From the NCBI GenBank assembly GCA_017517145.1, contig JAFXAJ010000044.1, positions 1 through 39,439 of the forward strand: a stretch of DNA of 39,439 nucleotides, read 5' to 3'. The first letter of the stretch is position 1. Each line of letters begins with the position of its first letter. Position numbers and translations under genes: made by a program. Positions 16,683 through 25,350 of the stretch are shown here, one piece after another. This DNA is from Ruminococcus sp. GTDB taxonomy: Bacteria; Bacillota; Clostridia; Oscillospirales; Ruminococcaceae. The notes beneath the pieces are model-generated. The model was not told the DNA's origin. It made no database searches and worked only from the letters and a program-made list of their open reading frames with translations.

Positions 16683-17546
16683 ATGTTAGTTTCAGCTACA
16701 GAAATGCTTAAAAAAGCAAGAGAAGGCAAGTACGCAGTAGGTCAGTTCAACATCAATAACCTTGAGTGGACTAAGGCTATTCTCCTTACAGCTCAGGAGT
16801 GCAACTCCCCTGTTATTCTCGGTGTTTCCGAGGGTGCTGGTAAGTACATGACAGGCGTTGAGACAGTTGCTGCTATGGTTGCTGCTATGGATAAGTCACT
16901 CGGAATTACTGTTCCTGTTGCACTTCACCTCGACCACGGTTCATACGAGGGCTGCTACAAGTGCATCAAGGCAGGCTTCACTTCTATCATGTTCGACGGT
17001 TCACACTTCCCTATCGAGGAGAATGTTGCTAAGACAACTGAGCTCGTTAATGCTGCTCATCACCTTGGTCTTTCTATCGAGGCAGAGGTTGGCGCTATCG
17101 GCGGCGAAGAAGACGGCGTTGTTGGTAAGGGTGAGTGCGCTGATCCCGCAGAGTGCAAGATGATCGCTGATCTCGGCGTTGATTTCCTTGCTGCTGGTAT
17201 TGGTAACATCCACGGTGTATATCCTGACAACTGGGAAGGTCTCAGCTTTGAGACTCTCGAAGCTATCAACAAGACTGTTGGCGAGATGCCTCTCGTTCTC
17301 CACGGCGGTACAGGTATCCCCGACGAGATGATTTCAAAGGCTATCTCCCTCGGCGTTGCTAAGATCAACGTTAATACAGAGTGTCAGCTCGTATTTGCTG
17401 AGGCTACAAGAGGATACATTGAAGCAGGTAAGGATCAGTCCGGTAAGGGCTTTGACCCCAGAAAGCTTCTCGCTCCCGGATTCGAGGCTATCAAGGCTAA
17501 GGTTAAGGAGAAGATGGAGCTCTTCGGAAGCGTTAACAAGGCTTAA
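16683..17546 (+). CDS. fba: Class II fructose-bisphosphate aldolase
   Basis: This 287-residue zinc enzyme of glycolysis/gluconeogenesis cleaves fructose 1,6-bisphosphate to DHAP and glyceraldehyde 3-phosphate. The catalytic and zinc-binding HLDHG is at residues 82-86, followed by AEVGAIGGEEDG, the second zinc region GIGNIHGVYPDNW, and VLHGGTGIPDEMISKAI with the third histidine. The start at 16683 has AGGAGG eight bases upstream; the 11-codon upstream extension lacks one. Codon choice differs from its neighbours: AAG, CTC and GCT are favoured and the region is clearly more GC-rich, which fits very high expression rather than foreign origin. It forms a single-gene unit with promoter, 5' hairpin and terminator. 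Confidence 0.97.
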   Translation: MLVSATEMLKKAREGKYAVGQFNINNLEWTKAILLTAQECNSPVILGVSEGAGKYMTGVETVAAMVAAMDKSLGITVPVALHLDHGSYEGCYKCIKAGFTSIMFDGSHFPIEENVAKTTELVNAAHHLGLSIEAEVGAIGGEEDGVVGKGECADPAECKMIADLGVDFLAAGIGNIHGVYPDNWEGLSFETLEAINKTVGEMPLVLHGGTGIPDEMISKAISLGVAKINVNTECQLVFAEATRGYIEAGKDQSGKGFDPRKLLAPGFEAIKAKVKEKMELFGSVNKA

Positions 17547-17561
17547 TCAAATTCATATATT

Positions 17562-17596
17562 ATTAATCCCGATACAAAAGTATCGGGATTAATTTT
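17562..17596 (+). terminator. Intrinsic terminator of fba
   Basis: A 14-bp perfect stem (ATTAATCCCGATAC, 17562-17575, with 17580-17593) and an AAAA loop are followed by TTT, closing the fba transcript 15 bases after the stop. Confidence 0.88.
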
Positions 17597-17632
17597 ATCA
17601 AAAATTAAAACAAAATATTTCCAACAAACACA

Positions 17633-17659
17633 AATCCCCTGTACTGAACACAGGGGATT
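17633..17659 (-). terminator. Intrinsic terminator of the DUF1292 gene
   Basis: On the minus strand a 10-bp stem (arms 17650-17659 and 17633-17642) with a 7-base loop is followed by a T-rich run, 14 bases after the stop of the DUF1292 gene. Confidence 0.75.
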
Positions 17660-17673
17660 AATTATGTATTATA

Positions 17674-17982
17674 TTATTCTTCATCCTCATCAGAAAATTC
17701 CATTGCTTCTTCCATTCTCTCAAGGAATATGCTTGAAACTTCCATAAATTCCTCATCATCGTCGATTGAAGCAAGGATTTCTTCTCCGTCCTCAAAAATA
17801 GACTTCAGTATTACAAGGTCACAATCCTCATTAAGGAAATTTTCATCCTCAATTGCAGGAACCATTGCAAAATACTGCTCGCCGTTGTGCTCCAATGCGT
17901 CGATAAGCTCAAAATTTTTCTTGTTTCCTTCACCGTCAATAAGCTCAAAAAGCTCAGGTGTATATTCGTTCATCTCTGACAT
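17674..17982 (-). CDS. DUF1292 family small acidic protein
   Basis: A 102-residue, very acidic protein of the DUF1292 (YrzB-like) family. Typical features are FELIDGEGNKKNFELIDALEHNGEQYF near the start, an NEDCDLVILK segment, and the DDDEEFMEVSSIFLERMEE tail (given in parts where long). Its molecular role is not known; homologues are small cytoplasmic proteins found widely in Firmicutes. The start at 17982 (MSEMNEYTP) is chosen because GGAG stands seven bases upstream; ten extra codons are open before it but extend over this site. It has its own promoter and terminator, so it is probably a single-gene unit despite lying downstream of nrdG. Confidence 0.85.
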   Translation of the reverse strand: MSEMNEYTPELFELIDGEGNKKNFELIDALEHNGEQYFAMVPAIEDENFLNEDCDLVILKSIFEDGEEILASIDDDEEFMEVSSIFLERMEEAMEFSDEDEE

Positions 17983-18023
17983 ATTTTTTCTCCAATCCGG
18001 CATATCTGCCATTTGATATATCT

Positions 18024-18052
18024 ATTATACACTATTTCGCAATAAATTGCAA
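18024..18052 (-). promoter_or_regulatory. Promoter of the DUF1292 gene
   Basis: On the minus strand TTGCAA (18052-18047) and TATAAT (18029-18024) are spaced by 17 bases, lying in the gap between nrdG and the DUF1292 gene. Confidence 0.72.
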
Positions 18053-18060
18053 GCAGAAAT

Positions 18061-18561
18061 TTATGGCTCAATTTCAACTGCCCTGCCCTCTGCAAGACTT
18101 GCAGGACAATCAATATATCTTTGATTACTGCTGCCACGAAACTTCTTTGACCAGTCCTTCTTTTCAATTTCAAATGGTCCGTCTACCAGATAATCCGTAA
18201 CTGCAAGCAGTTCCCCCCAGCTGTTATTGCTGCGTTTTTCGTAGAGTTCTTCAAAAGTATAACCCGTATAAGTTACAATGTTAAGCCCAAGAGATTTGAT
18301 TTTTTTTCCCAGAACAGCAAGAACTTCCGCCTGAGCAAAAGGTTCCCCCCCACTGAATGTCACGCCGTCAAGAAGCGGATTTGCCTTGATTTTTTCAAGA
18401 AGTTCATCTGTTTCAACATCTCTGCCTCCCTCAAAATCATGAGTTTCGGGATTGTGACAATCCTTGCAGCGGTGAGGACATCCCTGAGTAAATATGGTGA
18501 ATCTAATCCCCGTACCGTCAACTATTGAGTCATTGACTGTTCCTGCTATTCGTAATTTCAT
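18061..18561 (-). CDS. nrdG: Anaerobic ribonucleoside-triphosphate reductase activating protein
   Basis: This 166-residue radical SAM enzyme uses a [4Fe-4S] cluster and S-adenosylmethionine to form the glycyl radical on NrdD. The cluster motif is FTQGCPHRCKDCHNPE with C28, C32 and C35 (CxxxCxxC), followed by the SAM-contact segment GVTFSGGEPFAQ. Length is normal for NrdG. AAAGGAG lies about nine bases before the ATG. It follows nrdD by 50 bases in the same direction, so the two are very likely cotranscribed. Confidence 0.97.
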   Translation of the reverse strand: MKLRIAGTVNDSIVDGTGIRFTIFTQGCPHRCKDCHNPETHDFEGGRDVETDELLEKIKANPLLDGVTFSGGEPFAQAEVLAVLGKKIKSLGLNIVTYTGYTFEELYEKRSNNSWGELLAVTDYLVDGPFEIEKKDWSKKFRGSSNQRYIDCPASLAEGRAVEIEP

Positions 18562-18611
18562 TTCTGCTCCTTTATATAAGTCGTGGCGTTAATACCGAAT
18601 ACGTGTATTTT

Positions 18612-20930
18612 TCAGACTGTGTGTTTTACTCTGTCATGCTCCTCGGCACGTTTACCATTGTTGAAACGGTCAAGCGTACCTACAAGATAGCCTGTAATAC
18701 GTCTTATACGGTCAAATGCCATTGCCCCCTGATGTTCCTTTCTGCCGCAGCAGGGGCAAACTTCGCCGATTATTCCTGTATAACCGCAGCAAGGATCACG
18801 GTCAACAGGGTGATTAATTGCTCCATAGCCTATTCCTGATTCTTTCATGCAGCGGACAATCTTCTCAAATGCTGAAAGATTCTCCAGAGGATCACCGTCA
18901 AGCTCAATATAGCTTATATGACCTGCATTTGTAAGCTCATGATAAGGAGCTTCAATTTTAACCTTTTCATAAGCGCTTATGGGATAATATACAGGCACAT
19001 GGAATGAATTTGTATAATAATCACGGTCTGTTACACCTTCGATTATGCCGTATTTCTTTGCATCCATACGTACAAATCTGCCCGAAAGTCCCTCGGCAGG
19101 TGTTGCAAGAAGCGAGAAATTAAGACCTGTACGCTTTGATTCTTCATCAAGACGCTGTCTCATTGCTGTTATAATTTCAAGTCCAAGCTCGCGTGCATCC
19201 TCACTTTCGCCGTGATGACTTCCGATAAGTGCTTTAAGAGTTTCCGCAAGTCCTATAAATCCGACAGAAAGGGTACCATGTTTAAGCACTTCTCCTACTG
19301 TATCATCGGGATTAAGCTTGTCAGAATCTATCCATATCCCCTGTCCCATAAGAAACGGATAATTTCTTACACGCTTCTGCGCCTGTATGCGGTAACGGTG
19401 CATAAGCTGCTCTATTGCAAGATCCATCATATCTTCGAGCATATCAAAGAAAAGACCTACATTATGATTAGCCTTGATCGCAAGTCTTGGCAGATTGATT
19501 GATGTAAAGCTAAGATTTCCTCTGCCTGTAACGATTTCTTTTTCTTTATCATAATTATTGCCTATAACTCGTGTACGGCATCCCATGTATGCTATTTCAG
19601 TATCAGGCTGCCCCTCCTTGTAATACTGGAGGTTAAATGGGGCATCAATAAATGCAAAATTCGGGAAAAGTCTCTTTGCTGATACACGGCAGGCAAGCTT
19701 GAATAAATCGTAATTTGGATCAGTGGGATCGTAATTCACGCCCTCTTTTATCTTGAAAATGTGAATGGGGAATATTGGCGTTTCGCCATTTCCCAGACCT
19801 GCTTCCTGTGCAAGCAGAACATTTTTTATAACCATGCGTCCTTCGGGAGTTGTATCTGTACCATAGTTAATTGAACTGAAAGGAGTCTGCGCTCCTGCAC
19901 GGCTGTTCATGGTATTCAGGTTATGTATAAGAGCTTCCATTGCCTGATATGTTGCCCTGTCTGTTTCCTTTTCTGCATTCCTTTTTGAAAATTCCTGTAT
20001 TTTTTCAGCTGTTTCCTTATCAACATAGGAAAGAAGCAACTCAAATTCCTTGGAAAGATATTCAGCATCATCTGCAAGAGCAGGAATGAGGTTGTACTTT
20101 TCAAGCATCTCTGCCTTGATTGACTTTGACACTTCAATTCCATTGTCAACTCCGCCTATAAGTTCAAGTGCTCGTCCCACGTTCTGAATATATTTTGCAG
20201 CATAAGTCTTTTTTACGCCGTCTGCCATAGCATAGTCAAAAGTAGGAATACTCTGTCCGCCGTGCTGATCGTTCTGATTGGACTGTATTGCAATACAGGC
20301 AAGAGCTGAATAGCTTGAAATATCATTTGGTCTTCTGAGAAAACCATGTCCTGTGGAAAATCCGTTTGAAAACAGCTTTTTCAAATCAATCTGGGTGCAG
20401 GTTGTAGTCAGCGTATAAAAATCAAGGTCGTGAATATATATATCACCGTTGCGGTGTGCTTTGGAATGTTTGGGATCAAGAACATACATTCCATAATATT
20501 CTTTAGCAGATACAGAACCGTATTTCAGCATGGTACCCATTGCTGTGTCGCCGTCAATATTCGCATTTTCACGCTTTATATCGCTATCCTTTGCATCACT
20601 GAAAGTCAGTTCATTGAGAACGCACATGAGATTTGTTTTCATCTCTCTTGAACGTGTTCTCTCATAACGATAGAGAATATATGCCTTTGCTGTTTTGGCA
20701 TGACCTTTTTCTATAAGAACCTTTTCTACCAGATCCTGTATTTCCTCAACAGTGGGTATTTTATTTCCGTTCTGTTCCTCATAAAGACTGCATACCTCCC
20801 CGGCAATTTCCATTGCTGTTGTCATATCAGTACCGCCGCAGGACTGTGCTGCCTTAAAAATAGCATTCGCTATCTTTTCTACATTAAAAGGAACTTTACG
20901 CCTGTCCCTCTTTATAATATGAATTATCAT
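18612..20930 (-). CDS. nrdD: Anaerobic ribonucleoside-triphosphate reductase, class III
   Basis: The 772-residue enzyme makes deoxyribonucleotides without oxygen. An N-terminal ATP-cone (about residues 3-90, beginning IIKRDRRKVPFNVEKIANAI) gives allosteric activity control. The body has NLTSINLPRLA-type segments, here GNLSFTSINLPRLAIKA. The C-terminal zinc site shows paired cysteines in DPCCGYTG and CPCCGRKE, and the glycyl radical motif RRITGYLVGTLDRFNNGK places the radical glycine at about G747. GGAGG stands about ten bases before the ATG. It leads an nrdD-nrdG operon and supports an anaerobic lifestyle; no oxygen-dependent reductase is in the window. Confidence 0.98.
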   Translation of the reverse strand: MIIHIIKRDRRKVPFNVEKIANAIFKAAQSCGGTDMTTAMEIAGEVCSLYEEQNGNKIPTVEEIQDLVEKVLIEKGHAKTAKAYILYRYERTRSREMKTNLMCVLNELTFSDAKDSDIKRENANIDGDTAMGTMLKYGSVSAKEYYGMYVLDPKHSKAHRNGDIYIHDLDFYTLTTTCTQIDLKKLFSNGFSTGHGFLRRPNDISSYSALACIAIQSNQNDQHGGQSIPTFDYAMADGVKKTYAAKYIQNVGRALELIGGVDNGIEVSKSIKAEMLEKYNLIPALADDAEYLSKEFELLLSYVDKETAEKIQEFSKRNAEKETDRATYQAMEALIHNLNTMNSRAGAQTPFSSINYGTDTTPEGRMVIKNVLLAQEAGLGNGETPIFPIHIFKIKEGVNYDPTDPNYDLFKLACRVSAKRLFPNFAFIDAPFNLQYYKEGQPDTEIAYMGCRTRVIGNNYDKEKEIVTGRGNLSFTSINLPRLAIKANHNVGLFFDMLEDMMDLAIEQLMHRYRIQAQKRVRNYPFLMGQGIWIDSDKLNPDDTVGEVLKHGTLSVGFIGLAETLKALIGSHHGESEDARELGLEIITAMRQRLDEESKRTGLNFSLLATPAEGLSGRFVRMDAKKYGIIEGVTDRDYYTNSFHVPVYYPISAYEKVKIEAPYHELTNAGHISYIELDGDPLENLSAFEKIVRCMKESGIGYGAINHPVDRDPCCGYTGIIGEVCPCCGRKEHQGAMAFDRIRRITGYLVGTLDRFNNGKRAEEHDRVKHTV

Positions 20931-21071
20931 ACGCTCTTACCTCCAACACAAAATATTTCCCCAAAAACTTAATATATTTTTAAAAGTCAAATTGACGGGG
21001 TTATAGCATTTTGTTTATCCTCTCAGAATAATCTGTCTGTTCACACTATATTTATCAGAAAATTCCTGCTA

Positions 21072-21101
21072 AAACAGACTACAATGTTACGCAGTCCGTT
21101 T
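21072..21101 (-). terminator. Possible weak terminator after the SGNH-like gene
   Basis: On the minus strand AAACGGACT and AGTCTGTTT form a 9-bp stem with one G-U pair around a 12-base loop, followed by TTAG. The stem begins nine bases after the stop at 21111. The U-run is short. Confidence 0.35.
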
Positions 21102-21110
21102 CAGAGTATT

Positions 21111-21971
21111 TTATGATGCAACATGAGTAAGGATATACTCCTTTACTTTATCGTATCCCTTTTCTGAAAGAGTAAGGGTTTCGTAAGACCAATAATCTTC
21201 ATTAAGTTTTCCGACTTCTGATTTCAATGGTGTATTTGTATCAATGCAGTGAATTCCCAATGTATTGCACATGGTCAGGAGTCTGTTGTTATAATCATTT
21301 ACCATATCGTTTGTCAGAGTATCCGAATCATAAAGCACAGGAGGATACTGCATAACATAAATATTAACATCAGGAACTGCGGATAAAATGCTGTTGATAA
21401 AATTAGTATATTTTTCAATCATGCTATCAGCAGGTTCTTTTTCCAGCTCGCTGCCGAACATCAAATATAAAACTGACGGTTTCTTCTGCTTAATAATTTC
21501 ATAAGCTGAAAGTGTACCGAAACGGCTTTCCTGCTTTTCAGTCATTACATTAGAAAGGTTAATGCCTTCGCCGCCGAATAAATTATCCTCTGTGAAAGCT
21601 TTTCCTTTCATTCCTGCAAGAGTCACATCGGTCACAAGGCTGCATCCTTCAAGATACAAATCATCATACAACTCCGACTGCGGCACAGGATTTGTTTTTC
21701 CTGCTGACGGAATAGCGGATTCATCTGAATTTTCATTTATACTCTTTGAAGATTGGCTTACTTCATTATTCTCATCCTCTGATACACTTTCAATCGTACC
21801 GACTTCACGTTCAAGAAAACTATCGTCTGAATTTGCCATTACCATAAAAATTGTAAAACAAAGAGCGAATGACAATATAAAAATTGTCACGACAGCACCG
21901 ACTCTGAAACGCAGTTTTGGCCGCATTTTTTTATTTTTACTGTTATGATGAACACTTTTCTTTTTTTCCAT
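21111..21971 (-). CDS. Membrane-anchored SGNH/GDSL-like protein, probably catalytically degenerate
   Basis: The 286-residue protein has a basic N-terminus, one membrane segment at about residues 24-46, an acidic Ser/Glu/Asn-rich stretch to about 97, and then an SGNH-hydrolase-like domain outside the cell. The fold is suggested by LYLEGCSLVTDVTLAG (block I), VLYLMFGSELE (block III position), VNIYVMQYPPVLYDSD and the C-terminal LTLSEKGYDKVKEYIL. In active relatives block I reads roughly GDSxT and the last motif has an Asp and His before L(S/T)xxGY; here they appear as EGCSLVTD and YETLTLSEKGY, so the His position is Thr. I infer a binding or structural role rather than esterase activity. It has its own promoter. 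Confidence 0.6.
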   Translation of the reverse strand: MEKKKSVHHNSKNKKMRPKLRFRVGAVVTIFILSFALCFTIFMVMANSDDSFLEREVGTIESVSEDENNEVSQSSKSINENSDESAIPSAGKTNPVPQSELYDDLYLEGCSLVTDVTLAGMKGKAFTEDNLFGGEGINLSNVMTEKQESRFGTLSAYEIIKQKKPSVLYLMFGSELEKEPADSMIEKYTNFINSILSAVPDVNIYVMQYPPVLYDSDTLTNDMVNDYNNRLLTMCNTLGIHCIDTNTPLKSEVGKLNEDYWSYETLTLSEKGYDKVKEYILTHVAS

Positions 21972-22025
21972 AATAACACTCCGAATGATTTATAGCAAGC
22001 CCGATTTCTAAACGAGCCTTATTAT

Positions 22026-22054
22026 ATTATACCCTTTTTCAACATAAATTTCAA
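22026..22054 (-). promoter_or_regulatory. Promoter of the SGNH-like gene
   Basis: On the minus strand TTGAAA (22054-22049) and TATAAT (22031-22026) are 17 bases apart, 55 bases before the ATG at 21971. Confidence 0.7.
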
Positions 22055-22110
22055 GTCTTTTTTAATTTTTAAATAAATTTTACTATACCGTTTCCCTGTG
22101 AGGCAGATTT

Positions 22111-22908
22111 TTAGAGGCTCCCTATTGTTATTTCTGAACCGTAGCCCATAAGAAAGCGTTTTTTGTACTTCATGCGAGCGTACTGGGATATACTGTTCAT
22201 GTATATAACATCATAAGCACCGCCGACTGCTCCGACTATCGGTACACCCTGAAGAAACTTCATATACAGCAGTTCTGTTGACAACATTCTGCTGGTGCTG
22301 AGTATGCGCTCTGTACGGTTGTAATTATCAGGAAGCGTTGGATTTTCTATAAATTTATCAATCCTGCCATTCACATCCTCAAGATGTTTCCCATAAGAGA
22401 CAGCGCCCTCTATAATGAGTAAAATAAAATATTTTTCTTCTTCTGTTTCGTAATTGACACCGTATCTGATAGCTGTTTCATATACGCATCTGAGTATCAT
22501 TCCGGTAAAAACCGGTATGTCGGGAAGTCCCATACCCAGAAGTCCCATACCAATTCCTGAAACGCCTGATACTGCCAGATTTATTCCTCCAGAAACATCA
22601 GCTTTTGTCGAGAGCTTTTTCAATGACTTACGTGTGCCTCTTATTCTTGCTGAATACAGGTCAACCTGAAAATCTTTTTCCAGTTCTTCTTTCTTGTATG
22701 TCAGTTCAATCAGTTGTGTGCCTTTATCAAAAATTAGTGCAAAAGCTTTGGAAAATGCCGTATTTATGCTGCTTTGAAGCTTTTCAGGCACTTTGTCTGC
22801 AAGAAAACGATTTATAACCGACTCTTTTTTTGAACGTCTTTTTGCAAGAAAACGCTGCTCTTTAGAAATAAGCTGCTTCAATTCCCTTTCATGATGTGAT
22901 CTGTTCAT
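22111..22908 (-). CDS. EcsC family protein
   Basis: A 265-residue protein of the EcsC family. The typical core is SGIGMGLLGMGLPDIPVFTG followed by LRCVYETAIRYGVNYETEEEKYFIL (shown in parts), then VPIVGAVGGAYDVIYMNSISQYA near the C-terminus, where a glycine-rich amphipathic segment recurs. EcsC was named from the Bacillus ecs operon, but this family occurs alone in many genomes and its biochemical role is unsettled. The start at 22908 (MNRSHHERELK) has AGGAGGGGG just upstream; 62 further codons are open before it but carry the promoter. A transcript of its own is likely. Confidence 0.85.
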   Translation of the reverse strand: MNRSHHERELKQLISKEQRFLAKRRSKKESVINRFLADKVPEKLQSSINTAFSKAFALIFDKGTQLIELTYKKEELEKDFQVDLYSARIRGTRKSLKKLSTKADVSGGINLAVSGVSGIGMGLLGMGLPDIPVFTGMILRCVYETAIRYGVNYETEEEKYFILLIIEGAVSYGKHLEDVNGRIDKFIENPTLPDNYNRTERILSTSRMLSTELLYMKFLQGVPIVGAVGGAYDVIYMNSISQYARMKYKKRFLMGYGSEITIGSL

Positions 22909-22941
22909 AATCCCCCTCCTGTTACTTGACAATATATTTCT

Positions 22942-22970
22942 ATTATAACAGAATCTTATAAAAAATGCAA
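22942..22970 (-). promoter_or_regulatory. Promoter of the EcsC-family gene
   Basis: On the minus strand TTGCAT (22970-22965) and TATAAT (22947-22942) have 17-base spacing, 34 bases before the start codon. Confidence 0.72.
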
Positions 22971-23050
22971 TATCCTGACTGATGTAAAACATTTTAAATA
23001 TTAGAAAAATCACTTTATATATTAAATTATTTATAAATTTCCAACGGTTA

Positions 23051-23079
23051 TTGAAATTTTCGTGAAAGTATGTTATTAT
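23051..23079 (+). promoter_or_regulatory. Promoter of the plus-strand two-TM protein / nnr unit
   Basis: TTGAAA (23051-23056) and TATTAT (23074-23079) are separated by 17 bases, with TGT preceding the -10 box (extended -10). The start codon of the first gene is at 23118. Confidence 0.65.
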
Positions 23080-23117
23080 ATATATTAAGAACAAATTTAC
23101 GTCAGGAGAAACATATT

Positions 23118-23690
23118 ATGGATAATTTCGCAGAACAGCTCGTTAAAAAAAATCCCACAGGATCTGAAAAAACAAAAAATATACTCATAGTTGCAACAGG
23201 AATTGCAGTTACTCTGGGTTCTGCCGCTTACAGCCTTTTCTCAATAGGCAGAGGTATCGGAACTTTCCTTATGATTATGGTCGCTGCCGCTGCGGGCTTT
23301 GCTACATTTTTCTTTTATAAAAATACTAAAGTCGAATATGAATACACTTTTACAAACGGCGAACTTGATATTGATAAAATAATTGCGCAGACTAAGCGCA
23401 AAGAAATGATTACTGTTCAGGTCAGCAAATTTACCGCTTTTGGCAGATATGACCAGAATACTCCGGAAGAAACTGCTGATATGACGGTTATAATGGCTAC
23501 AGATAATATAGCTGAACATGAGTTCTATGCTGACTTTCAGCATGAGGATTATGGAAATGCACGACTTGTTTTTGTACCCAACGAAAGGGTTATTTCAAAT
23601 ATTATTAACAGCCTTCACCCTTCTATAAGAAGCAAAGTAAAACAGGAGCTTCAATCCTCCTATATTTCAGATTTGTCCTCAGATATTTAA
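23118..23690 (+). CDS. Two-TM membrane protein of unknown function
   Basis: This 190-residue protein begins MDNFAEQLVKKNPTGSEKTK and has two adjacent hydrophobic segments (about 21-43 and 49-66) joined by a short glycine turn, then a soluble domain of mostly beta-like sequence ending in an acidic tail. It resembles the small DUF6106-type proteins of Clostridia as I remember them, but I cannot confirm this. AGGAG stands about nine bases before the ATG at 23118; an earlier in-frame start at 23070 lies within the promoter region. It precedes nnr by 20 bases and is likely cotranscribed with it. No function can be assigned. Confidence 0.75.
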   Translation: MDNFAEQLVKKNPTGSEKTKNILIVATGIAVTLGSAAYSLFSIGRGIGTFLMIMVAAAAGFATFFFYKNTKVEYEYTFTNGELDIDKIIAQTKRKEMITVQVSKFTAFGRYDQNTPEETADMTVIMATDNIAEHEFYADFQHEDYGNARLVFVPNERVISNIINSLHPSIRSKVKQELQSSYISDLSSDI

Positions 23691-23710
23691 CAATTAAGGA
23701 ATGATAATTT

Positions 23711-25270
23711 ATGCAGATCGTTAATACAGAACAAATGTTAAAAATTGAAAAACAATCAGAAAATCTCGGCGTTTCCCGTAAAGAACTTATGCAGAACGCA
23801 GGTGTTGCTATTGCTAAGCGTGTATTGCAGATATGCAAGCCTATGGATTATCTTACGGAATGCGCTAAAATAGTTTTTCTCGCCGGTAACGGAAATAACG
23901 GAGGTGACTGCTTTGCCGCCGCTAAAATTCTGTCATCACGAGGATATATCAGCGTTACTGTTATAAATCTTGTGAAAAAACCGTCAACTGAACTTGCTAA
24001 AGAACAGTTTTCACTGCTTCCTGACAGAGTGAATGTCATAACAGGCTATAATCCGGACAATTTATCCTTTGTCCGTTCTGCCATTGCAAATGCAGATGTA
24101 CTTATAGACGGCGTTTTCGGCACCGGCTTCAAAGGTTCTCTTGACCACGAATTAATTGAAATATTCTCTTTCGAAACAAGAGCTTACAAAATAGCTATTG
24201 ACATACCCAGCGGTGGAAATGCTTCCTCTGGCAATGTTTCAGAGGGATGTTTCATTGCAAATGAAACTCTTTGCCTTGGCTGTCTTAAATTTGGTATGAC
24301 TCAATATCCGTTAAAAAAATACTGCGGTAAAATCATTATCACCGATATAGATATTCCTTTGGATGCGTATTCGGTTGTTGACAACGAGCGTGGATATTTT
24401 CTTCTTGATAAAACCAGTCTGGCTGGATTTCCTCGCAAAAGATCAAATGACGCTCATAAAGGCTCGTTTGGCACTGCCCTTGTTATCGGCGGCTCAAATT
24501 CAATGCGTGGTGCTGCTGCTTTAGCTGCCCTTGGTGCTCTCCGCAGCGGTGCAGGACTGGTGAAAGTGGCTTCTGTGGGAAAATGTATTGATACTGTAAG
24601 CACCCTCGCTCCTGAATCAACTTACATAGAAATAAACAGTGACCGCGATGGATTTATGAGTCTTGATGCCGATACAAAAAAATTACTTTTAAAAGCAATA
24701 AAAAAATCAACTGCTATCGTTGTTGGTATGGGAATGGGTGTTACAAACGATACTAAATATATTGTTCGCTTTGTACTTGAAAATGCTCTTTGCCCTGTTA
24801 TTGTTGATGCAGATGGAATAAATTGCATTGCCTCTGACATAAATATATTATCGGACAGAAAGTGTGAGGTTATTCTCACGCCACATCCCGGAGAAATGGC
24901 AAGACTTATGAAATGCTCCGTTAAAAGCATTGCTGAAAATCGTCTTGAATCTGCGGAAAAATTTGCTGCAACTCATGGCGTAACAGTTGTTCTTAAAGGA
25001 GCAGGTACTATTATTGCTGATAAAAACAGCACCTCTGCAAATCACACCGGAAATCCCGGTATGAGCAAGGGCGGCAGCGGTGATGTTCTTGCTGGTATTA
25101 TTGCCTCAGCAGCTGCTCAGGGTATTCCTACCTATAGTGCTGCCTGTGCAGGTGTATACATACATGGTCTTGCCGGAGACAAAGCTGCTGAAAAATACGA
25201 ACAGGAAGCTATGCTCCCACGGGATATTGTAAACTGTCTATCTGATGCGTTCAGAATTCTGAAAAAATAA
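23711..25270 (+). CDS. nnr: Bifunctional NAD(P)H-hydrate epimerase / ADP-dependent dehydratase
   Basis: The 519-residue fusion repairs NADHX and NADPHX, damaged hydrated forms of the cofactors. The N-terminal YjeF_N epimerase domain (about 1-210) shows LAGNGNNGGDCFAAAK at 58-73. The C-terminal ribokinase-like dehydratase domain (about 230-515) shows LVIGGSNSMRGAAALAALGALRSGAG in parts, LTPHPGEMARL, and the catalytic motif GGSGDVLAG at 454-462 with D458. AAGGAA is a fair ribosome-binding site. It follows the two-TM gene by 20 bases. Both halves look intact. Confidence 0.96.
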   Translation: MQIVNTEQMLKIEKQSENLGVSRKELMQNAGVAIAKRVLQICKPMDYLTECAKIVFLAGNGNNGGDCFAAAKILSSRGYISVTVINLVKKPSTELAKEQFSLLPDRVNVITGYNPDNLSFVRSAIANADVLIDGVFGTGFKGSLDHELIEIFSFETRAYKIAIDIPSGGNASSGNVSEGCFIANETLCLGCLKFGMTQYPLKKYCGKIIITDIDIPLDAYSVVDNERGYFLLDKTSLAGFPRKRSNDAHKGSFGTALVIGGSNSMRGAAALAALGALRSGAGLVKVASVGKCIDTVSTLAPESTYIEINSDRDGFMSLDADTKKLLLKAIKKSTAIVVGMGMGVTNDTKYIVRFVLENALCPVIVDADGINCIASDINILSDRKCEVILTPHPGEMARLMKCSVKSIAENRLESAEKFAATHGVTVVLKGAGTIIADKNSTSANHTGNPGMSKGGSGDVLAGIIASAAAQGIPTYSAACAGVYIHGLAGDKAAEKYEQEAMLPRDIVNCLSDAFRILKK

Positions 25271-25350
25271 GGCAATACGCATTTTACGCCGAATTGCCCT
25301 GAAAATAACGGATGTTAAAAGGATATTTTAATTTGATCGGAGATTTTACC

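Noticed and set aside
20946-21058. NrdR-like boxes before nrdD (ACACAAAATATTT and ACACTATATTTATC)
   Set aside because: Each matches only about half of the consensus and they are about 97 bases apart, far from the usual close pair; AT-rich chance matches are likely. A TATAAC box with no good -35 was also too weak to list.
25271-25298. Hairpin GGCAAT...ATTGCC after nnr
   Set aside because: Short interrupted stem with no U-tract; not convincing as a terminator, so nnr may read into the lipoprotein gene.
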